Assembly (NCBI GenBank): GCA_024640845.1
Contig: JAHEEE010000016.1
Coordinates: 1 to 58,904 of the forward strand
Origin: Myxococcales bacterium
GTDB taxonomy: Bacteria; Myxococcota_A; Polyangia; Polyangiales; Houyiibacteriaceae
Direction of reading: 5' to 3'
Length of the DNA stretch: 58,904 nucleotides
This document shows, piece after piece, positions 7,059 to 15,593 of the stretch (its first letter is position 1; every line of letters begins with the position of its first letter). The notes under the pieces are model-generated. The model was not told the DNA's origin and did no database searches. It saw only the letters and a program-made list of their open reading frames with translations. The position numbers and the translations under genes were made by a program.

Positions 7059-10000
7059 ATGAGGCGTTCCGTTTTTCTTTCAACGTTCCTCTTTGCGGCG
7101 GTGTTAAGCCCGATCACCTTAAATAGCTTCACGTGCGCCCCCCCTGCAGACGCAAGGCTTTCCATCCTCGAGCTCCGGGTCGGTGACTTTCACGGCGAAA
7201 ACGTAATCGAGGGATTCAGCCCCAACGTGTTTTCATACGACGTTCGCTTCCCGGAGGAAGAGTCGGTGGGTGTGCTGTGGGTGAGAACCAACCACCCCAG
7301 CACGAAGATCGACGTGGAATACGACGGCATGCCCCTGCGGCTGGTCGGCCAATCCGTGGCCAAGCTCGAGGTGCCGCTTGGGCAAAGTGAGCTCACCATC
7401 GTCGTCACCGGGCGCGGGGCCACCCCGGACTCCAACACCTACGTCGTGCGCATCCTCCGCGCCCCGGTCTTTGCGTGCACCGAAGACGGCATTCGCGAGG
7501 CGATCCTCTACGGTGGAGGGCCCAACTACTTTGACTGTGACGGACCCACCGTCGTGCCGACCGTGTACGAGATCGTCATCGACAATGACGTCATCCTCGA
7601 CGGCGAAGGCAACATGATCGTCGACGCCGGAGGAGGCGGCGGCGGTGCTGGCGGCGCTGGCGGCGACGGTGCCGGCGGCGCTGGGTTGATGGCGGCTGAG
7701 GTGGCGCCGAAGGCAAACGGTCCACATCGGGTGTTCTCGATTCCCGCAGGCGTTACGGCGGAGCTGATTGGTTTCACGGTGACAGGCGGCGCGAATGTTG
7801 AAGAAGGCGGCGGCATCCTCAACGCAGGAGTCCTCACGCTTACAAGCACCAAGGTGACCGCAAACACAGCGGATCGTGGCGGTGGAATTGTGAACCGCGA
7901 CACGGGAAGTCTGACGGTCGTTGAAAGTTCCGTGTCTGAGAACACTGCGGATTCGTATGGCGGCGGCATGCAGAATTTGGGACAAGCCCTGCTCGCGGAC
8001 ACCAATATTTCCAGGAACGCCGCCGGCAGTGCTGCTGCTGCCATTTCAAACGGGTTCGATCAGCCCGAGGCAGTCATGACCCTCGTCCGCTGCTTGATCC
8101 AGGACAATATCGCCCAACAAGGCGCGGGTGGGATCACGAACTACGCCACGCTGGAGCTGAACAACTCGACCGTTTCCGGCAATGCGGGTCCGCGCGCTGG
8201 AGGCATCGGGAACCGAGGGGATCTCACAATCGCGAATACGACAGTCTCCTCGAACACGTCGGAAGGCGATGGTGGAGGCGTTCGGAACAACGAGAACGGC
8301 ACGCTGACCGTGATGGCCAGCACTGTCTCCGAGAACACCGCGATGTTCGGAGCCGGCATCCGGAACTTCGGTCAGGCCGAGGTCATCGATACCATGGTGG
8401 CCGACAACACCGCGGGGCAGGCCGGCGGCGGTCTCTCCAACCGACCCGGGGCAACGATGATGATCACCGGCTCTACCGTCTCCAGCAACAGGGCCCTGAC
8501 CGGAGGCTCCGGCGGCATCGCCAACTCGGGCAACATCACGGTGATCAACACCACCGTCTCCGATAACGAGGTCGGCGACGAAGGCGGCGGCATGATCAAC
8601 TATGCCGGTGGCACTGCCGAGCTGAACGACGCGACGTTGTCGTTCAATCGCTCACCGGGTCATGGCGGCGGCCTCGTGAACCGAGCGGACGCAACGATGA
8701 CGCTCGCAGGAAGCACCGTGGCTGGAAACCAGGCTGCGAACAACGGCGGCGGCATCGACAATCACGGGTGGCTCGCGTTGAGAGATAGCAGCGTCTCCGA
8801 AAACAGCTCGGGAAGCGGCGGCGGCATTTACGTCGGCCATTCGGGCGTATTGACCGTCGCGAATAGCACGTTGTCCGGAAATACGACCGAATCAGCTGGC
8901 GGCGGCATCGACATTGACGGATCGGTGACGGTTGCGAACAGCACGATCTCAGGAAACATCGCAGAGATCGGCGGCGGTGGGCTCCTCAACGACGGTTTCT
9001 TGGAGGTGAGCGACACCGCCGTGTCGAACAATGCAGCCATGCGATTCGCGGGAGGCGTTTGGAATAGCGGCGAAGCCACGTTGAGCAACGTCACGGTGTC
9101 ATCGAACAGCGCTCCCGAGGATGGCGGCGGCATCCGGAACACCGAGACCGGAGCTCTGACCGTAACGAGAAGCACCGTGAACGGAAACACCGCGGGAACC
9201 TGGGGAGGCGGCATCAGGAACTTGGGCGCCATGAACATCATGGACACGACTGTGTCCAACAACATCGCCCAAGGCGGAGCTGGACTCTCCAACCGGCCAG
9301 GGGCATGGATGGCCCTGACCAATTCGACGGTGTCAGACAATGGCATCTCCAACTGGTCGACCTTGGCCCTCGCGAGCGTGACCATCTCCGGAGAGGGCAT
9401 CTTCAACGACGGTGGATGGATCACGGCAAGGAACACGATCGTCGATAGTCCATGCAACGCGACGCCGCTGGTCAACTCGCTCGGCGGCAACATCGAGAGC
9501 CCGGGTAGTACCTGCTTCGTACCACATCCTGCGGATCAGGTTTCCCTTACCCCGGAACAACTCAACCTCGAACCACTCCAAGACAACGGCGGGCCTACTT
9601 GGACGCACGCCCTACTGCCTGGCAGCTTCGCGATCGACTCCGCTCTCGAGTGTCTCAATTGGGCAGGGTACCCATTGTTCTTGGACCAGCGGGGCGCACC
9701 TCGCCCGTACGGCCTGGCGTGTGATTCCGGCGCGTTTGAGCTCGGGGCTGTCCCGCTACCAGGGGACTTCTGCATCAACGATACGGACCGCGCAGTGTAC
9801 GAATCGCTAGCGTACGTAGACGGAGGCGGCAACCCCTCAAGCTGCACAGAAGCTGCGAGCTCGATTGCCGCGGACTGCGTCTTCGGGTCAGCGCAGTCGT
9901 CGCCCCCACTGGTCGGCTGCCCCGATGAGGTCGCGGCCGTCATCACGTGTTTCCCGAACTGTAGCCCGGACACGATTGCAGCATTCGATCAATGCGTCGC

Positions 10001-10970
10001 AGACTGCACCGAAGAAGCCACTGGGCTGTCTGCCGAGTGTGGAGACTGCTACGGCGAGTTGGCCGGATGTGGCGCAGAGACCTGCGTCCCGGAATGCGCC
10101 GGGGGTGGGACCCAACCGCCTTGCATCGATTGCCTGTTCTTCGCGGGCTGCACGGGGCGCTTCGATGCCTGCACCGGCCTTCCGGGGAGCACCGACTGCA
10201 GCGCTGGAGGCACCGGAGGTGCTGGAGGCACGGGCGGCACCGGTGGCACAGGCGGTACCCCGAAGGAGTACACACAAGACTTCGAGTCGCTCGACCAGCA
10301 GAGCCCGACCGCGCTGAGCGATGACGGATGGTTGGTCTCCGGTACCGTGTTTGACAGCGGCGGTACCTTCAAGTTTGACTACGGGCCGTTCGGCGCGCCC
10401 AACCTCGTCGGTGCCTTCTGCGACATCGACGTAGGTCAGGGCGGGTTGCCTCAAGGCGACCAACAGCTCGTGGTCTACAGCGATTACAGTTGCTGTCAGC
10501 CGAGTAGCGGACACTTTCCGTTGGGCTCAGGTACTGACCAGGTCGAGTCGAGTGTCTTCCAAGAACCATACCCGGACAACCCGGGTGAACAGATCCCAGC
10601 GGCCGCCATCGGTAAGACGCTTGTGTTCAGCTTCGATGCCAAACGCGGCAACATCAACTCTCCGACCGATCCAAGCGGAAAGTGCGACCCGCTCAGTCCG
10701 GATTACACAACCAACCCACCGTGTGACAGCACGGCACTGGCGTACATCCAGACGCTGGATCCCAGCGCCGGATTCACCCGGAGCAACTTCGTAGAGATCG
10801 ACATGACGAACCTCCCGTTCGACTGGGCTCGTTACCAGATCTCGTTGGAGCTGACCGACCCGGCTCTTGAAGGCCAAGTTCTGCAGTTTGGCTTCCGGAC
10901 CGTTGCGAACGCCTTCGAGCCGTCCGGTGTGTTCTACGACAACATCCTGGTGGTGCTCGAGGCTCTATGA
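7059..10970 (+). CDS. large secreted parallel beta-helix surface protein
   Basis: A 1303-residue protein with a Sec signal peptide (about 1-31) and a cadherin-like beta-sandwich (about 33-135, starting RLSILELRVGDF). A Gly/Ala-rich linker (about 192-213) leads into a right-handed beta-helix of roughly 25 rungs (about 227-815) with the recurring NSTVSGNTA...GGGI(R/L)N pattern of polymorphic outer-membrane-like repeats. A choice-of-anchor-Q-like segment follows (DNGGPTWTHALLPGSFAIDS, about 835-900), then a Cys-rich block (about 903-1047), a GGTGG linker and a beta-rich C-terminal domain. GGAGGTGG precedes the ATG. Likely a surface adhesin or matrix protein. It is the main cargo between the two att core copies, and its codon choice looks less GC-biased than that of neighbours. 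Confidence 0.88.
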   Translation: MRRSVFLSTFLFAAVLSPITLNSFTCAPPADARLSILELRVGDFHGENVIEGFSPNVFSYDVRFPEEESVGVLWVRTNHPSTKIDVEYDGMPLRLVGQSVAKLEVPLGQSELTIVVTGRGATPDSNTYVVRILRAPVFACTEDGIREAILYGGGPNYFDCDGPTVVPTVYEIVIDNDVILDGEGNMIVDAGGGGGGAGGAGGDGAGGAGLMAAEVAPKANGPHRVFSIPAGVTAELIGFTVTGGANVEEGGGILNAGVLTLTSTKVTANTADRGGGIVNRDTGSLTVVESSVSENTADSYGGGMQNLGQALLADTNISRNAAGSAAAAISNGFDQPEAVMTLVRCLIQDNIAQQGAGGITNYATLELNNSTVSGNAGPRAGGIGNRGDLTIANTTVSSNTSEGDGGGVRNNENGTLTVMASTVSENTAMFGAGIRNFGQAEVIDTMVADNTAGQAGGGLSNRPGATMMITGSTVSSNRALTGGSGGIANSGNITVINTTVSDNEVGDEGGGMINYAGGTAELNDATLSFNRSPGHGGGLVNRADATMTLAGSTVAGNQAANNGGGIDNHGWLALRDSSVSENSSGSGGGIYVGHSGVLTVANSTLSGNTTESAGGGIDIDGSVTVANSTISGNIAEIGGGGLLNDGFLEVSDTAVSNNAAMRFAGGVWNSGEATLSNVTVSSNSAPEDGGGIRNTETGALTVTRSTVNGNTAGTWGGGIRNLGAMNIMDTTVSNNIAQGGAGLSNRPGAWMALTNSTVSDNGISNWSTLALASVTISGEGIFNDGGWITARNTIVDSPCNATPLVNSLGGNIESPGSTCFVPHPADQVSLTPEQLNLEPLQDNGGPTWTHALLPGSFAIDSALECLNWAGYPLFLDQRGAPRPYGLACDSGAFELGAVPLPGDFCINDTDRAVYESLAYVDGGGNPSSCTEAASSIAADCVFGSAQSSPPLVGCPDEVAAVITCFPNCSPDTIAAFDQCVADCTEEATGLSAECGDCYGELAGCGAETCVPECAGGGTQPPCIDCLFFAGCTGRFDACTGLPGSTDCSAGGTGGAGGTGGTGGTGGTPKEYTQDFESLDQQSPTALSDDGWLVSGTVFDSGGTFKFDYGPFGAPNLVGAFCDIDVGQGGLPQGDQQLVVYSDYSCCQPSSGHFPLGSGTDQVESSVFQEPYPDNPGEQIPAAAIGKTLVFSFDAKRGNINSPTDPSGKCDPLSPDYTTNPPCDSTALAYIQTLDPSAGFTRSNFVEIDMTNLPFDWARYQISLELTDPALEGQVLQFGFRTVANAFEPSGVFYDNILVVLEAL

Positions 10971-11145
10971 GCCCGTCCTGTCCGTGCAACGTCGGCGCGG
11001 TTGAGGTGCAGCAGCCGTAGGCGCTGGCCCGACGCCCGCACTGCCTCCAGCGCCCGTAGGAAACAAATACGTATAGCCCGGCGCCGCCCGCCGACCCCAC
11101 GTTGCTGACGACCATCTAGTGACCGGGATCAAAGCGCAGGTTGTC

Positions 11146-11536
11146 ATGCGGTACTTGGTTGGCCTTGTGTGGGTGCTGGGGCTAGCCGCGATCGGCTGCG
11201 GCAAGAGCGACGGGAAATGCCGCGGCTCCCTCGGCGCGTACTGCGCGAGGAAGCCCTGCCCCACGTACGAGGAAGCCGTGTCGGATGCAAATGTGAACGA
11301 GATTGGGCATGCGGGGAACGGCGATTCGTAGAGATGGGCTCCCTGTCCCGCACAACGATGTTTTTCGACGACTCGTGGCGGTGACAGTCTCCGAAGATAT
11401 TGAAACGTTCTGCGACCGAACTTCCCACTGGATCTTCTACGGCCCGGTGCCACACTGCCCCGACATTCGCGTCTGCGCGTTCGGAAATTGGGTATGCATG
11501 AGTGGGTGCTACGCGACGTGCGGCGTCCAGCCGTAA
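11146..11536 (+). pseudogene. small Cys-rich lipoprotein gene broken by two frameshifts
   Basis: Frame 1 encodes a lipoprotein start (MRYLVGLVWVLGLAAIGCGK) and a Cys-rich mature part ending EIGHA. The logical continuation CGERRFVEMGSLSRTTMFFD lies in a second frame, and LVAVTVSEDIETFC with SHWIFYGPVPHCPDI and CATCGVQP lies in a third. Joined, they give a roughly 130-residue exported Cys-rich protein of a kind common in Myxococcota. Two single-base changes, near 11313 and 11373, would restore it. Genuine decay is favoured by its position in the accessory segment, but sequencing error is possible. Confidence 0.6.
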
Positions 11537-11621
11537 CCACGCAATCCCTGAGCTGCGCGTGCCCTTTGAAAAGGCACGGGAAAAGGCACGAACGACGAAC
11601 GCAGAGGCAGCTGCAATCGCT

Positions 11622-11684
11622 AAGCTACCGAAATCATTTAGTGGGCCATCCTGGACTCGAACCAGGAGCCAATGGATTAAGAAT
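11622..11684 (+). repeat. att core copy at the tRNA-Lys gene, right copy
   Basis: Partner of the repeat at 6571-6633. It covers the 3' half of the intact tRNA-Lys. Reading in the integrase direction it encodes KLPKSFSGPSWTRTRSQWIKN without the stop found in the left copy. The sequence just left of it (encoding EKARTTNAEAAAIA in the same frame) looks like another, degraded integrase C-terminus. Confidence 0.85.
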
Positions 11685-11714
11685 CCACTGCTCTACCACT
11701 TGAGCTAATGGCCC
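11642..11714 (-). tRNA. tRNA-Lys (anticodon CTT)
   Basis: Full cloverleaf on the minus strand: acceptor GGGCCAT/ATGGCCC, D arm GCTC/GAGC, anticodon loop TTCTTAA (anticodon CTT), T arm CCTGG-TTCGAGT-CCAGG. It is 73 nt with discriminator A; no CCA is encoded. It is last in the His-Arg-Lys cluster, and its 3' half is the integration core of the neighbouring element, so it is reconstituted rather than destroyed by integration. Confidence 0.95.
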
Positions 11715-11791
11715 ATGACGCGCAGCCCGTAGGCGGCTAGCGCGCTTATGTCTCGCCTTGCAGCGGGTTGCAACGCTGGTCGGCGAGTCGG

Positions 11792-11819
11792 CCCCGTAAC
11801 GTGGCTTCGCCACCACGGG
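11792..11819. repeat. palindromic spacer element, copy 1
   Basis: Contains GTGGC-TTC-GCCAC inside outer CCCCGT/ACGGG arms. Its reverse complement nearly matches 11957-11985, so the two copies flank tRNA-Arg in inverted orientation. Each can fold alone, and together they could pair around the tRNA. Confidence 0.7.
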
Positions 11820-11823
11820 ACTC

Positions 11824-11845
11824 ATTCGAAATCCTCGATTTCGAA

Positions 11846-11846
<1 letters not shown>
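11824..11846. repeat. 10-bp hairpin just 3' of tRNA-Arg
   Basis: ATTCGAAATC-CTC-GATTTCGAAT is a perfect 10-bp stem with a 3-base loop, abutting the 3' CCA of tRNA-Arg. No T run follows on the minus strand, so it looks like a processing or stability hairpin rather than a standard terminator. Confidence 0.6.
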
Positions 11847-11922
<76 letters not shown>

Positions 11923-11929
11923 AAGCTTT

Positions 11930-11948
11930 CTGATGCCAGAGGCATCAG
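11930..11948. repeat. 8-bp hairpin between tRNA-His and tRNA-Arg
   Basis: CTGATGCC-AGA-GGCATCAG is a perfect 8-bp stem with a 3-base loop in the tRNA intergenic spacer. It is probably part of the folded precursor; there is no T run to suggest termination. Confidence 0.5.
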
Positions 11949-11956
11949 AGGCGCAG

Positions 11957-11985
11957 CCCCGTGGTGGCGAAGCCACTGTACGGGG
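11957..11985. repeat. palindromic spacer element, copy 2
   Basis: GTGGC-GAA-GCCAC inside CCCCGT/ACGGGG arms. It is an inverted near-copy of 11792-11819 on the other side of tRNA-Arg. Confidence 0.7.
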
Positions 11986-12012
11986 CGAAAGGTCAACGAA
12001 AGTTTCAAAGAG

Positions 12013-12088
12013 TGGGGTGAGTGACGGGAATTGAACCCGCGACACCCGGAGCCACAATCCAGTGCTCTACCACTGAGCTACACCCACC
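12013..12088 (-). tRNA. tRNA-His (anticodon GTG)
   Basis: Cloverleaf on the minus strand with the extra 5' G(-1) opposite C73 that marks tRNA-His: acceptor GTGGGTG/CACTCAC, anticodon loop TTGTGGC (anticodon GTG), T arm GCGGG-TTCAATT-CCCGT, and encoded CCA; 76 nt. First of the three-tRNA cluster in the direction of transcription. Confidence 0.95.
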
Positions 12089-12129
12089 AAAGGGGGCGGA
12101 GTCTAGCGTCACTTTCGCGGCAGGCAAGG

Positions 12130-12654
12130 CTACACGCAGCGGCCTTTTTCGTAGTACCTGCGGGCCCATTCGGCCATGGCGATCCCGGCGGCCACGCTGA
12201 TCGGGTAGCTGTGATTGATACCGAACATCGGGATGGCCAGCACCTGGTGCGCTGCCTCCAAAATCCCGGGCGAGCAGCCCTCGTCCTCGTTGCCGAAGAT
12301 CAATACGGCATCGTCCGGCATCTCCGCTTCCCACATGCCCTGTTGGGCGTGGTCCTTCTCGAAGGCCACCAGCGGCCAACCCTCTTTGTCGGCCGCATCG
12401 AGGAACGCCCGCTCGGTCGGCAGCTCGACGATGTTCTCGTAGCGCTGCATCCCCATCGCTGCACGCTCGTACCAGGGCTCGGTGCCAATGAGGATGATCT
12501 CCTTGGCGAGAAAAGAGTGCGCCGTCCGGATGATCGAGCCGATGTTGAACGGGTTCTTGGCGCGGTCGATCGCGATCCGGAACGGGTGGCGGATGCGGTT
12601 GAGCTCGCTCCGGATCTCCGGGCGCGGCATCTCGAACGAAGGGACGTGCGCCAT
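12130..12654 (-). CDS. SpoU/TrmH-family RNA 2'-O-methyltransferase
   Basis: A 174-residue protein with the three SPOUT motifs in order: motif 1 NPFNIGSIIRTAHSF (about 34-48), motif 2 LIFGNEDEGCSP and motif 3 FGINHSYPISVAAGIAMAEW near the C-terminus. SpoU proteins methylate ribose 2'-OH in tRNA or rRNA using SAM and a knotted fold. The length equals a minimal SPOUT domain with no extra RNA-binding domain. Its ATG directly follows the stop of the thioredoxin-like gene, and it sits next to a tRNA cluster. The exact target nucleotide cannot be told from sequence. Confidence 0.88.
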   Translation of the reverse strand: MAHVPSFEMPRPEIRSELNRIRHPFRIAIDRAKNPFNIGSIIRTAHSFLAKEIILIGTEPWYERAAMGMQRYENIVELPTERAFLDAADKEGWPLVAFEKDHAQQGMWEAEMPDDAVLIFGNEDEGCSPGILEAAHQVLAIPMFGINHSYPISVAAGIAMAEWARRYYEKGRCV

Positions 12655-13203
12655 TTACTTCCACTTGATCGAGCAACCCATCGAGGGGGTGTGCTCGAAG
12701 TCGACCGTTTCGCCTCGAAGCGCCGCATCCAAGAGCTCGCGAAGCTCTCGGCGCGTCACCTTCGCGGGCTCTTTCCAGTTGTCGTCGATGCGGCCGTTGT
12801 AGAGGAGCTTCCGATCCCGATCGAAGACGAAGACGTCCGGAGTGCACGCCGCATCGTAAGCGCGCGCGACCTCTTGGCTCTCGTCGCGCAAGTACGGGAA
12901 GTTGAAGCCCTTCTCAGCCGCTCGCTCTTTCATCTTCTCGAAGGAATCGTCGGGGTATTCTTCGGCATCGTTCGGGTTGATTGCGACGAGCCGAACACCC
13001 TTGTCTCGATAGTCGTTCTGAATCGCGAGCAGCCTATCTTCGCTCGCGATCGCGTACGGGCAGTGGTTGCAGGTGAAGACGACGACCAGCAGCTCGGCAT
13101 CGGCAAACGAGTCGAGCGAATAGACTTCGCCATCGACGCCCGGCAGCGAGAACGGCGGCGCGGTGGTTCCGAGGGGCATCCCGTTGGAGTGCATCACAGG
13201 CAT
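12655..13203 (-). CDS. thioredoxin-fold protein (AhpC/TSA or TlpA-like)
   Basis: A 182-residue thioredoxin-fold protein with the active-site segment VVFTCNHCPYA, i.e. a CxxC (Cys-Asn-His-Cys), and the substrate-side PF of AAPPFSLPGV. Later parts (VRLVAINPNDAEEYPDDSFE, YLRDESQEVARAYDA, TPDVFVFDRD) match the redoxin family found in many proteobacteria. No signal peptide, so cytoplasmic; likely a peroxiredoxin-like or thiol-disulfide reductase. Transcribed with the methyltransferase gene, which begins at the next base. Only about 20 bp separate it from the divergent kinase gene. Confidence 0.85.
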   Translation of the reverse strand: MPVMHSNGMPLGTTAPPFSLPGVDGEVYSLDSFADAELLVVVFTCNHCPYAIASEDRLLAIQNDYRDKGVRLVAINPNDAEEYPDDSFEKMKERAAEKGFNFPYLRDESQEVARAYDAACTPDVFVFDRDRKLLYNGRIDDNWKEPAKVTRRELRELLDAALRGETVDFEHTPSMGCSIKWK

Positions 13204-13223
13204 GGGCTTCCTTTAAGGCAATC

Positions 13224-14582
13224 GTGCTAGATTCGCCATACGAGATGGGGGAAGAGCCGGGGAAAAATGATCCGCTGATCGGGGCGACGCTCGGGGGGCT
13301 CTACAAGATCGAGCGCTTGATCGGGGTCGGCGGCATGGGCCGGGTCTACGAGGCAACCCATACGCTCCTCGGCAAGGCTTTCGCGCTCAAAGTCCTGCCC
13401 GAAGCACGCGCTGACAAGCCCGACGCGACCGAGCGCTTTCTACGCGAGGCTCGGGCGGCTTCGAAGATCGAAAACGAGCACATCGTCAAGGTCGTGAACG
13501 TCGACCGGGACGGCGAGCATCGCCTGTTCATCGTCATGGAGCTCCTCCAGGGCGAAAACCTCGCTGAGCGTCTCGACCGGGGCCCCCTCCCCCTCGAGCA
13601 AGCAATAAGCGTGGCCACCCAAACTGGCGATGCACTTCAAGCCGCGCACGACGCCGGCATCGTCCACCGAGACCTCAAGCCCGAGAACATCTTCCTGGTC
13701 GACAAGAACGGCAGTGACTTCGTCAAGGTCCTCGATTTTGGCATCTCGAAGATCAAGACTCCCGAGCACGGCGACCCGAAGCTCACAGCCACCGACCAGA
13801 TCGTAGGCACGCCGCTCTACATCTCGCCTGAGCTCGCGCGCGGCATCGCGACGGTCGACCACCGCACCGACATCTACGCACTTGGCGTGATTGTGTACGA
13901 GATGCTCACGGGGACGCCTCCGTTCAGCGGACAGAACCACTTCCAGCTTCTCTACAAGCACGGCAACGAGGCGCCCGATCCGCCGTCGCAGAGGAGCAAG
14001 AAGGCCAAGATCCCCGCACACGTCGAGTCCGCGGTGCTTCGCGCGCTCGAAAAAGATCCGAACGATCGCTACGAGAACATGGACGCGTTCTGCGCGGCGC
14101 TGCGCGGGCCAACCGTGCCGCCGCGCGCGCGCACGTTCGGCATCCCGCTGCTTGCTGCGGCGATCATCGCCATGCTCGCGTTCGTGCTGTGGCCCAAACC
14201 AGGCGGCGAAAACACGAACGCGCCCACTCTTTTGGACGCGGGCGTCGAGCCGGTGGAGCAGCCTGCGCCCGACGCGAGCGCTGCGACAAAAAAGTCCGAT
14301 GCCTCGGTAGATTTTGCGGAGCCCGAGGCCGAGGTCACGCTCGAAGAGATCCAACTGGGCTCACGCCCAACGGGCGCTTTTGTGACCATAAATGGGTCGA
14401 AAAAGGGCAGGACTCCGCTGACCGTCGAGCTCGAGCGCGGCGAGCAAGTGACGGTACGGTTTTCGCTTCCGGGATATCAATCCGAGCGGCGCCGCCTCCG
14501 GGCAGGCGAGGACGACGAGCTCCGCGTTCGCCTGAAAAAGAAAAGACCCCCCGAAGAGTCGCCGATTAAGACAAAGTTCTAA
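13224..14582 (+). CDS. transmembrane Ser/Thr protein kinase with C-terminal PEGA domain
   Basis: A 452-residue Hanks-type kinase: Gly loop GVGGMG (34-39), Lys56 (ALK), HRDLKPEN (148-155), DFG (171-173), SPE (201-203) and later subdomains to about 290. One membrane span (about 306-323) is followed by a periplasmic linker and a PEGA domain (about 377-437, RPTGAFVTINGSKKGRTPLT). All catalytic residues are present. The GTG at 13224 has AAGG upstream; an ATG at 13245 is an alternative. It heads a four-gene operon: the next gene starts 3 bp after its stop and also carries a PEGA domain. It probably phosphorylates cytoplasmic targets in response to an envelope signal. Confidence 0.93.
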   Translation: MLDSPYEMGEEPGKNDPLIGATLGGLYKIERLIGVGGMGRVYEATHTLLGKAFALKVLPEARADKPDATERFLREARAASKIENEHIVKVVNVDRDGEHRLFIVMELLQGENLAERLDRGPLPLEQAISVATQTGDALQAAHDAGIVHRDLKPENIFLVDKNGSDFVKVLDFGISKIKTPEHGDPKLTATDQIVGTPLYISPELARGIATVDHRTDIYALGVIVYEMLTGTPPFSGQNHFQLLYKHGNEAPDPPSQRSKKAKIPAHVESAVLRALEKDPNDRYENMDAFCAALRGPTVPPRARTFGIPLLAAAIIAMLAFVLWPKPGGENTNAPTLLDAGVEPVEQPAPDASAATKKSDASVDFAEPEAEVTLEEIQLGSRPTGAFVTINGSKKGRTPLTVELERGEQVTVRFSLPGYQSERRRLRAGEDDELRVRLKKKRPPEESPIKTKF

Positions 14583-14585
14583 CCA

Positions 14586-15593
14586 GTGCCCGCTTTTTCC
14601 TCGCTTCTGCTCATCGCCTTGCTGGGCCTCGCCGCCCCGAGCCTCGCGGGCGCGCAGGCCACGACGGAAAACGCAGAGGCGCGGGTCTACTTCGAGGAAG
14701 GCAATCGGCTCTACGAAGAGGCCAGCGACACCGAAGGCCCGCGCCGCACCACCCTGCTCCAGCGCTCGCTCGAAGCGTACGTCGACAGCTTGCAGATCGT
14801 TCGTAGCCGAAACGCTTTGTTCAATGCCGCGATCGTGCTCGGCGAGCTCGAGCGCTACCACGAGTCTTTCAACTACTTCAGCGAGTACCTCGCGATCGAA
14901 GGCTTGACCGAAGCCGACCGCGCCGAGGCGAACCGGCGGCGTGACGAGCTGCGCGCCAAGGTCGCCGTGCTCGAGGTCGTCAGCGACCCGACAGGCGCAT
15001 TGGTTTTCGTGGATCGCAAAGACCTCGCCCCACGCGGACAGACTCCGATCGAGCTCGCAATCCTCGAGGGGGAACACTCCTTGTTCTTCGAACGGGAGGG
15101 CTTCGCCCCGGCCGAGCTTAGAAGCGCGGCCGTCCGAGGCGAGACCACGAGGGTGGAGGTCGTGCTCGAACCGGTCCCGGTGGTTCCCACGGTCGAGCCG
15201 GAGCCCGCGCCCATGCCCGAAGCGCGCCCCCGCCTGAGGAACGCCGCGATTGGAACCGCCGCCGCTACGCTCGCCACGGCCGCGACAGCGCTTGGTGTGT
15301 CGCTCAGAGCCCGGACGCTTCGAGACGACGCAAACCAAGCCTCGGCCCAATACCGGATGACGGGTGACGCCGCCGACCTTCAGCGCGCCGAGGACCTCGC
15401 GGATCGAACCGACCGCTTCAACATCGCCGCGGACGTGCTGTGGGGCACGACGATCGCGCTCGGCGTGAGCGCCCTCGTGCTCTACGGCGTGCATCGGAAG
15501 CGACAGAAGAGGGGGGCCCCGGAGGTCGGCGTCTCGGTGTCGCGCGACGGGGGCTACGCGTCGCTGAAGATGGCGTTTGGAGCGAGGCCGTGA
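14586..15593 (+). CDS. exported TPR-like/PEGA-domain protein with C-terminal membrane spans
   Basis: A 335-residue protein: signal peptide (about 1-23, cleavage after AGA), helical TPR-like region (about 28-122, VYFEEGNRLYEEASD, NALFNAAIVLGELERYHESF), PEGA domain (about 126-194, SDPTGALVFVDRKDLAPRG), Pro-rich linker, then two hydrophobic segments (about 219-240 and 283-305). Small TPR-PEGA proteins commonly accompany myxobacterial kinases. GTG start 3 bp after the kinase stop; its own stop overlaps the next GTG by 4 bp. It probably acts in the periplasm as a partner of the kinase's PEGA domain. Confidence 0.8.
   Translation: MPAFSSLLLIALLGLAAPSLAGAQATTENAEARVYFEEGNRLYEEASDTEGPRRTTLLQRSLEAYVDSLQIVRSRNALFNAAIVLGELERYHESFNYFSEYLAIEGLTEADRAEANRRRDELRAKVAVLEVVSDPTGALVFVDRKDLAPRGQTPIELAILEGEHSLFFEREGFAPAELRSAAVRGETTRVEVVLEPVPVVPTVEPEPAPMPEARPRLRNAAIGTAAATLATAATALGVSLRARTLRDDANQASAQYRMTGDAADLQRAEDLADRTDRFNIAADVLWGTTIALGVSALVLYGVHRKRQKRGAPEVGVSVSRDGGYASLKMAFGARP

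Noticed and set aside
7850-9400. Tandem DNA repeat array
   Set aside because: The periodicity is at the protein level (beta-helix rungs) with diverged DNA; no exact direct repeats.
10200-10262. CRISPR-like or satellite repeat in the GGCACCGGTGG region
   Set aside because: Short in-frame Gly/Thr linker inside a protein; no spacers, no array.
12005-12847. 280-residue minus-strand frame overlapping tRNA-His and two genes
   Set aside because: Runs through a tRNA gene and out of frame with both the SpoU and thioredoxin-like genes, which have clear motifs.
13204-13223. Separate promoter for the kinase
   Set aside because: Only 20 bp lie between the divergent starts; any promoter must be inside the thioredoxin-like gene and could not be located.
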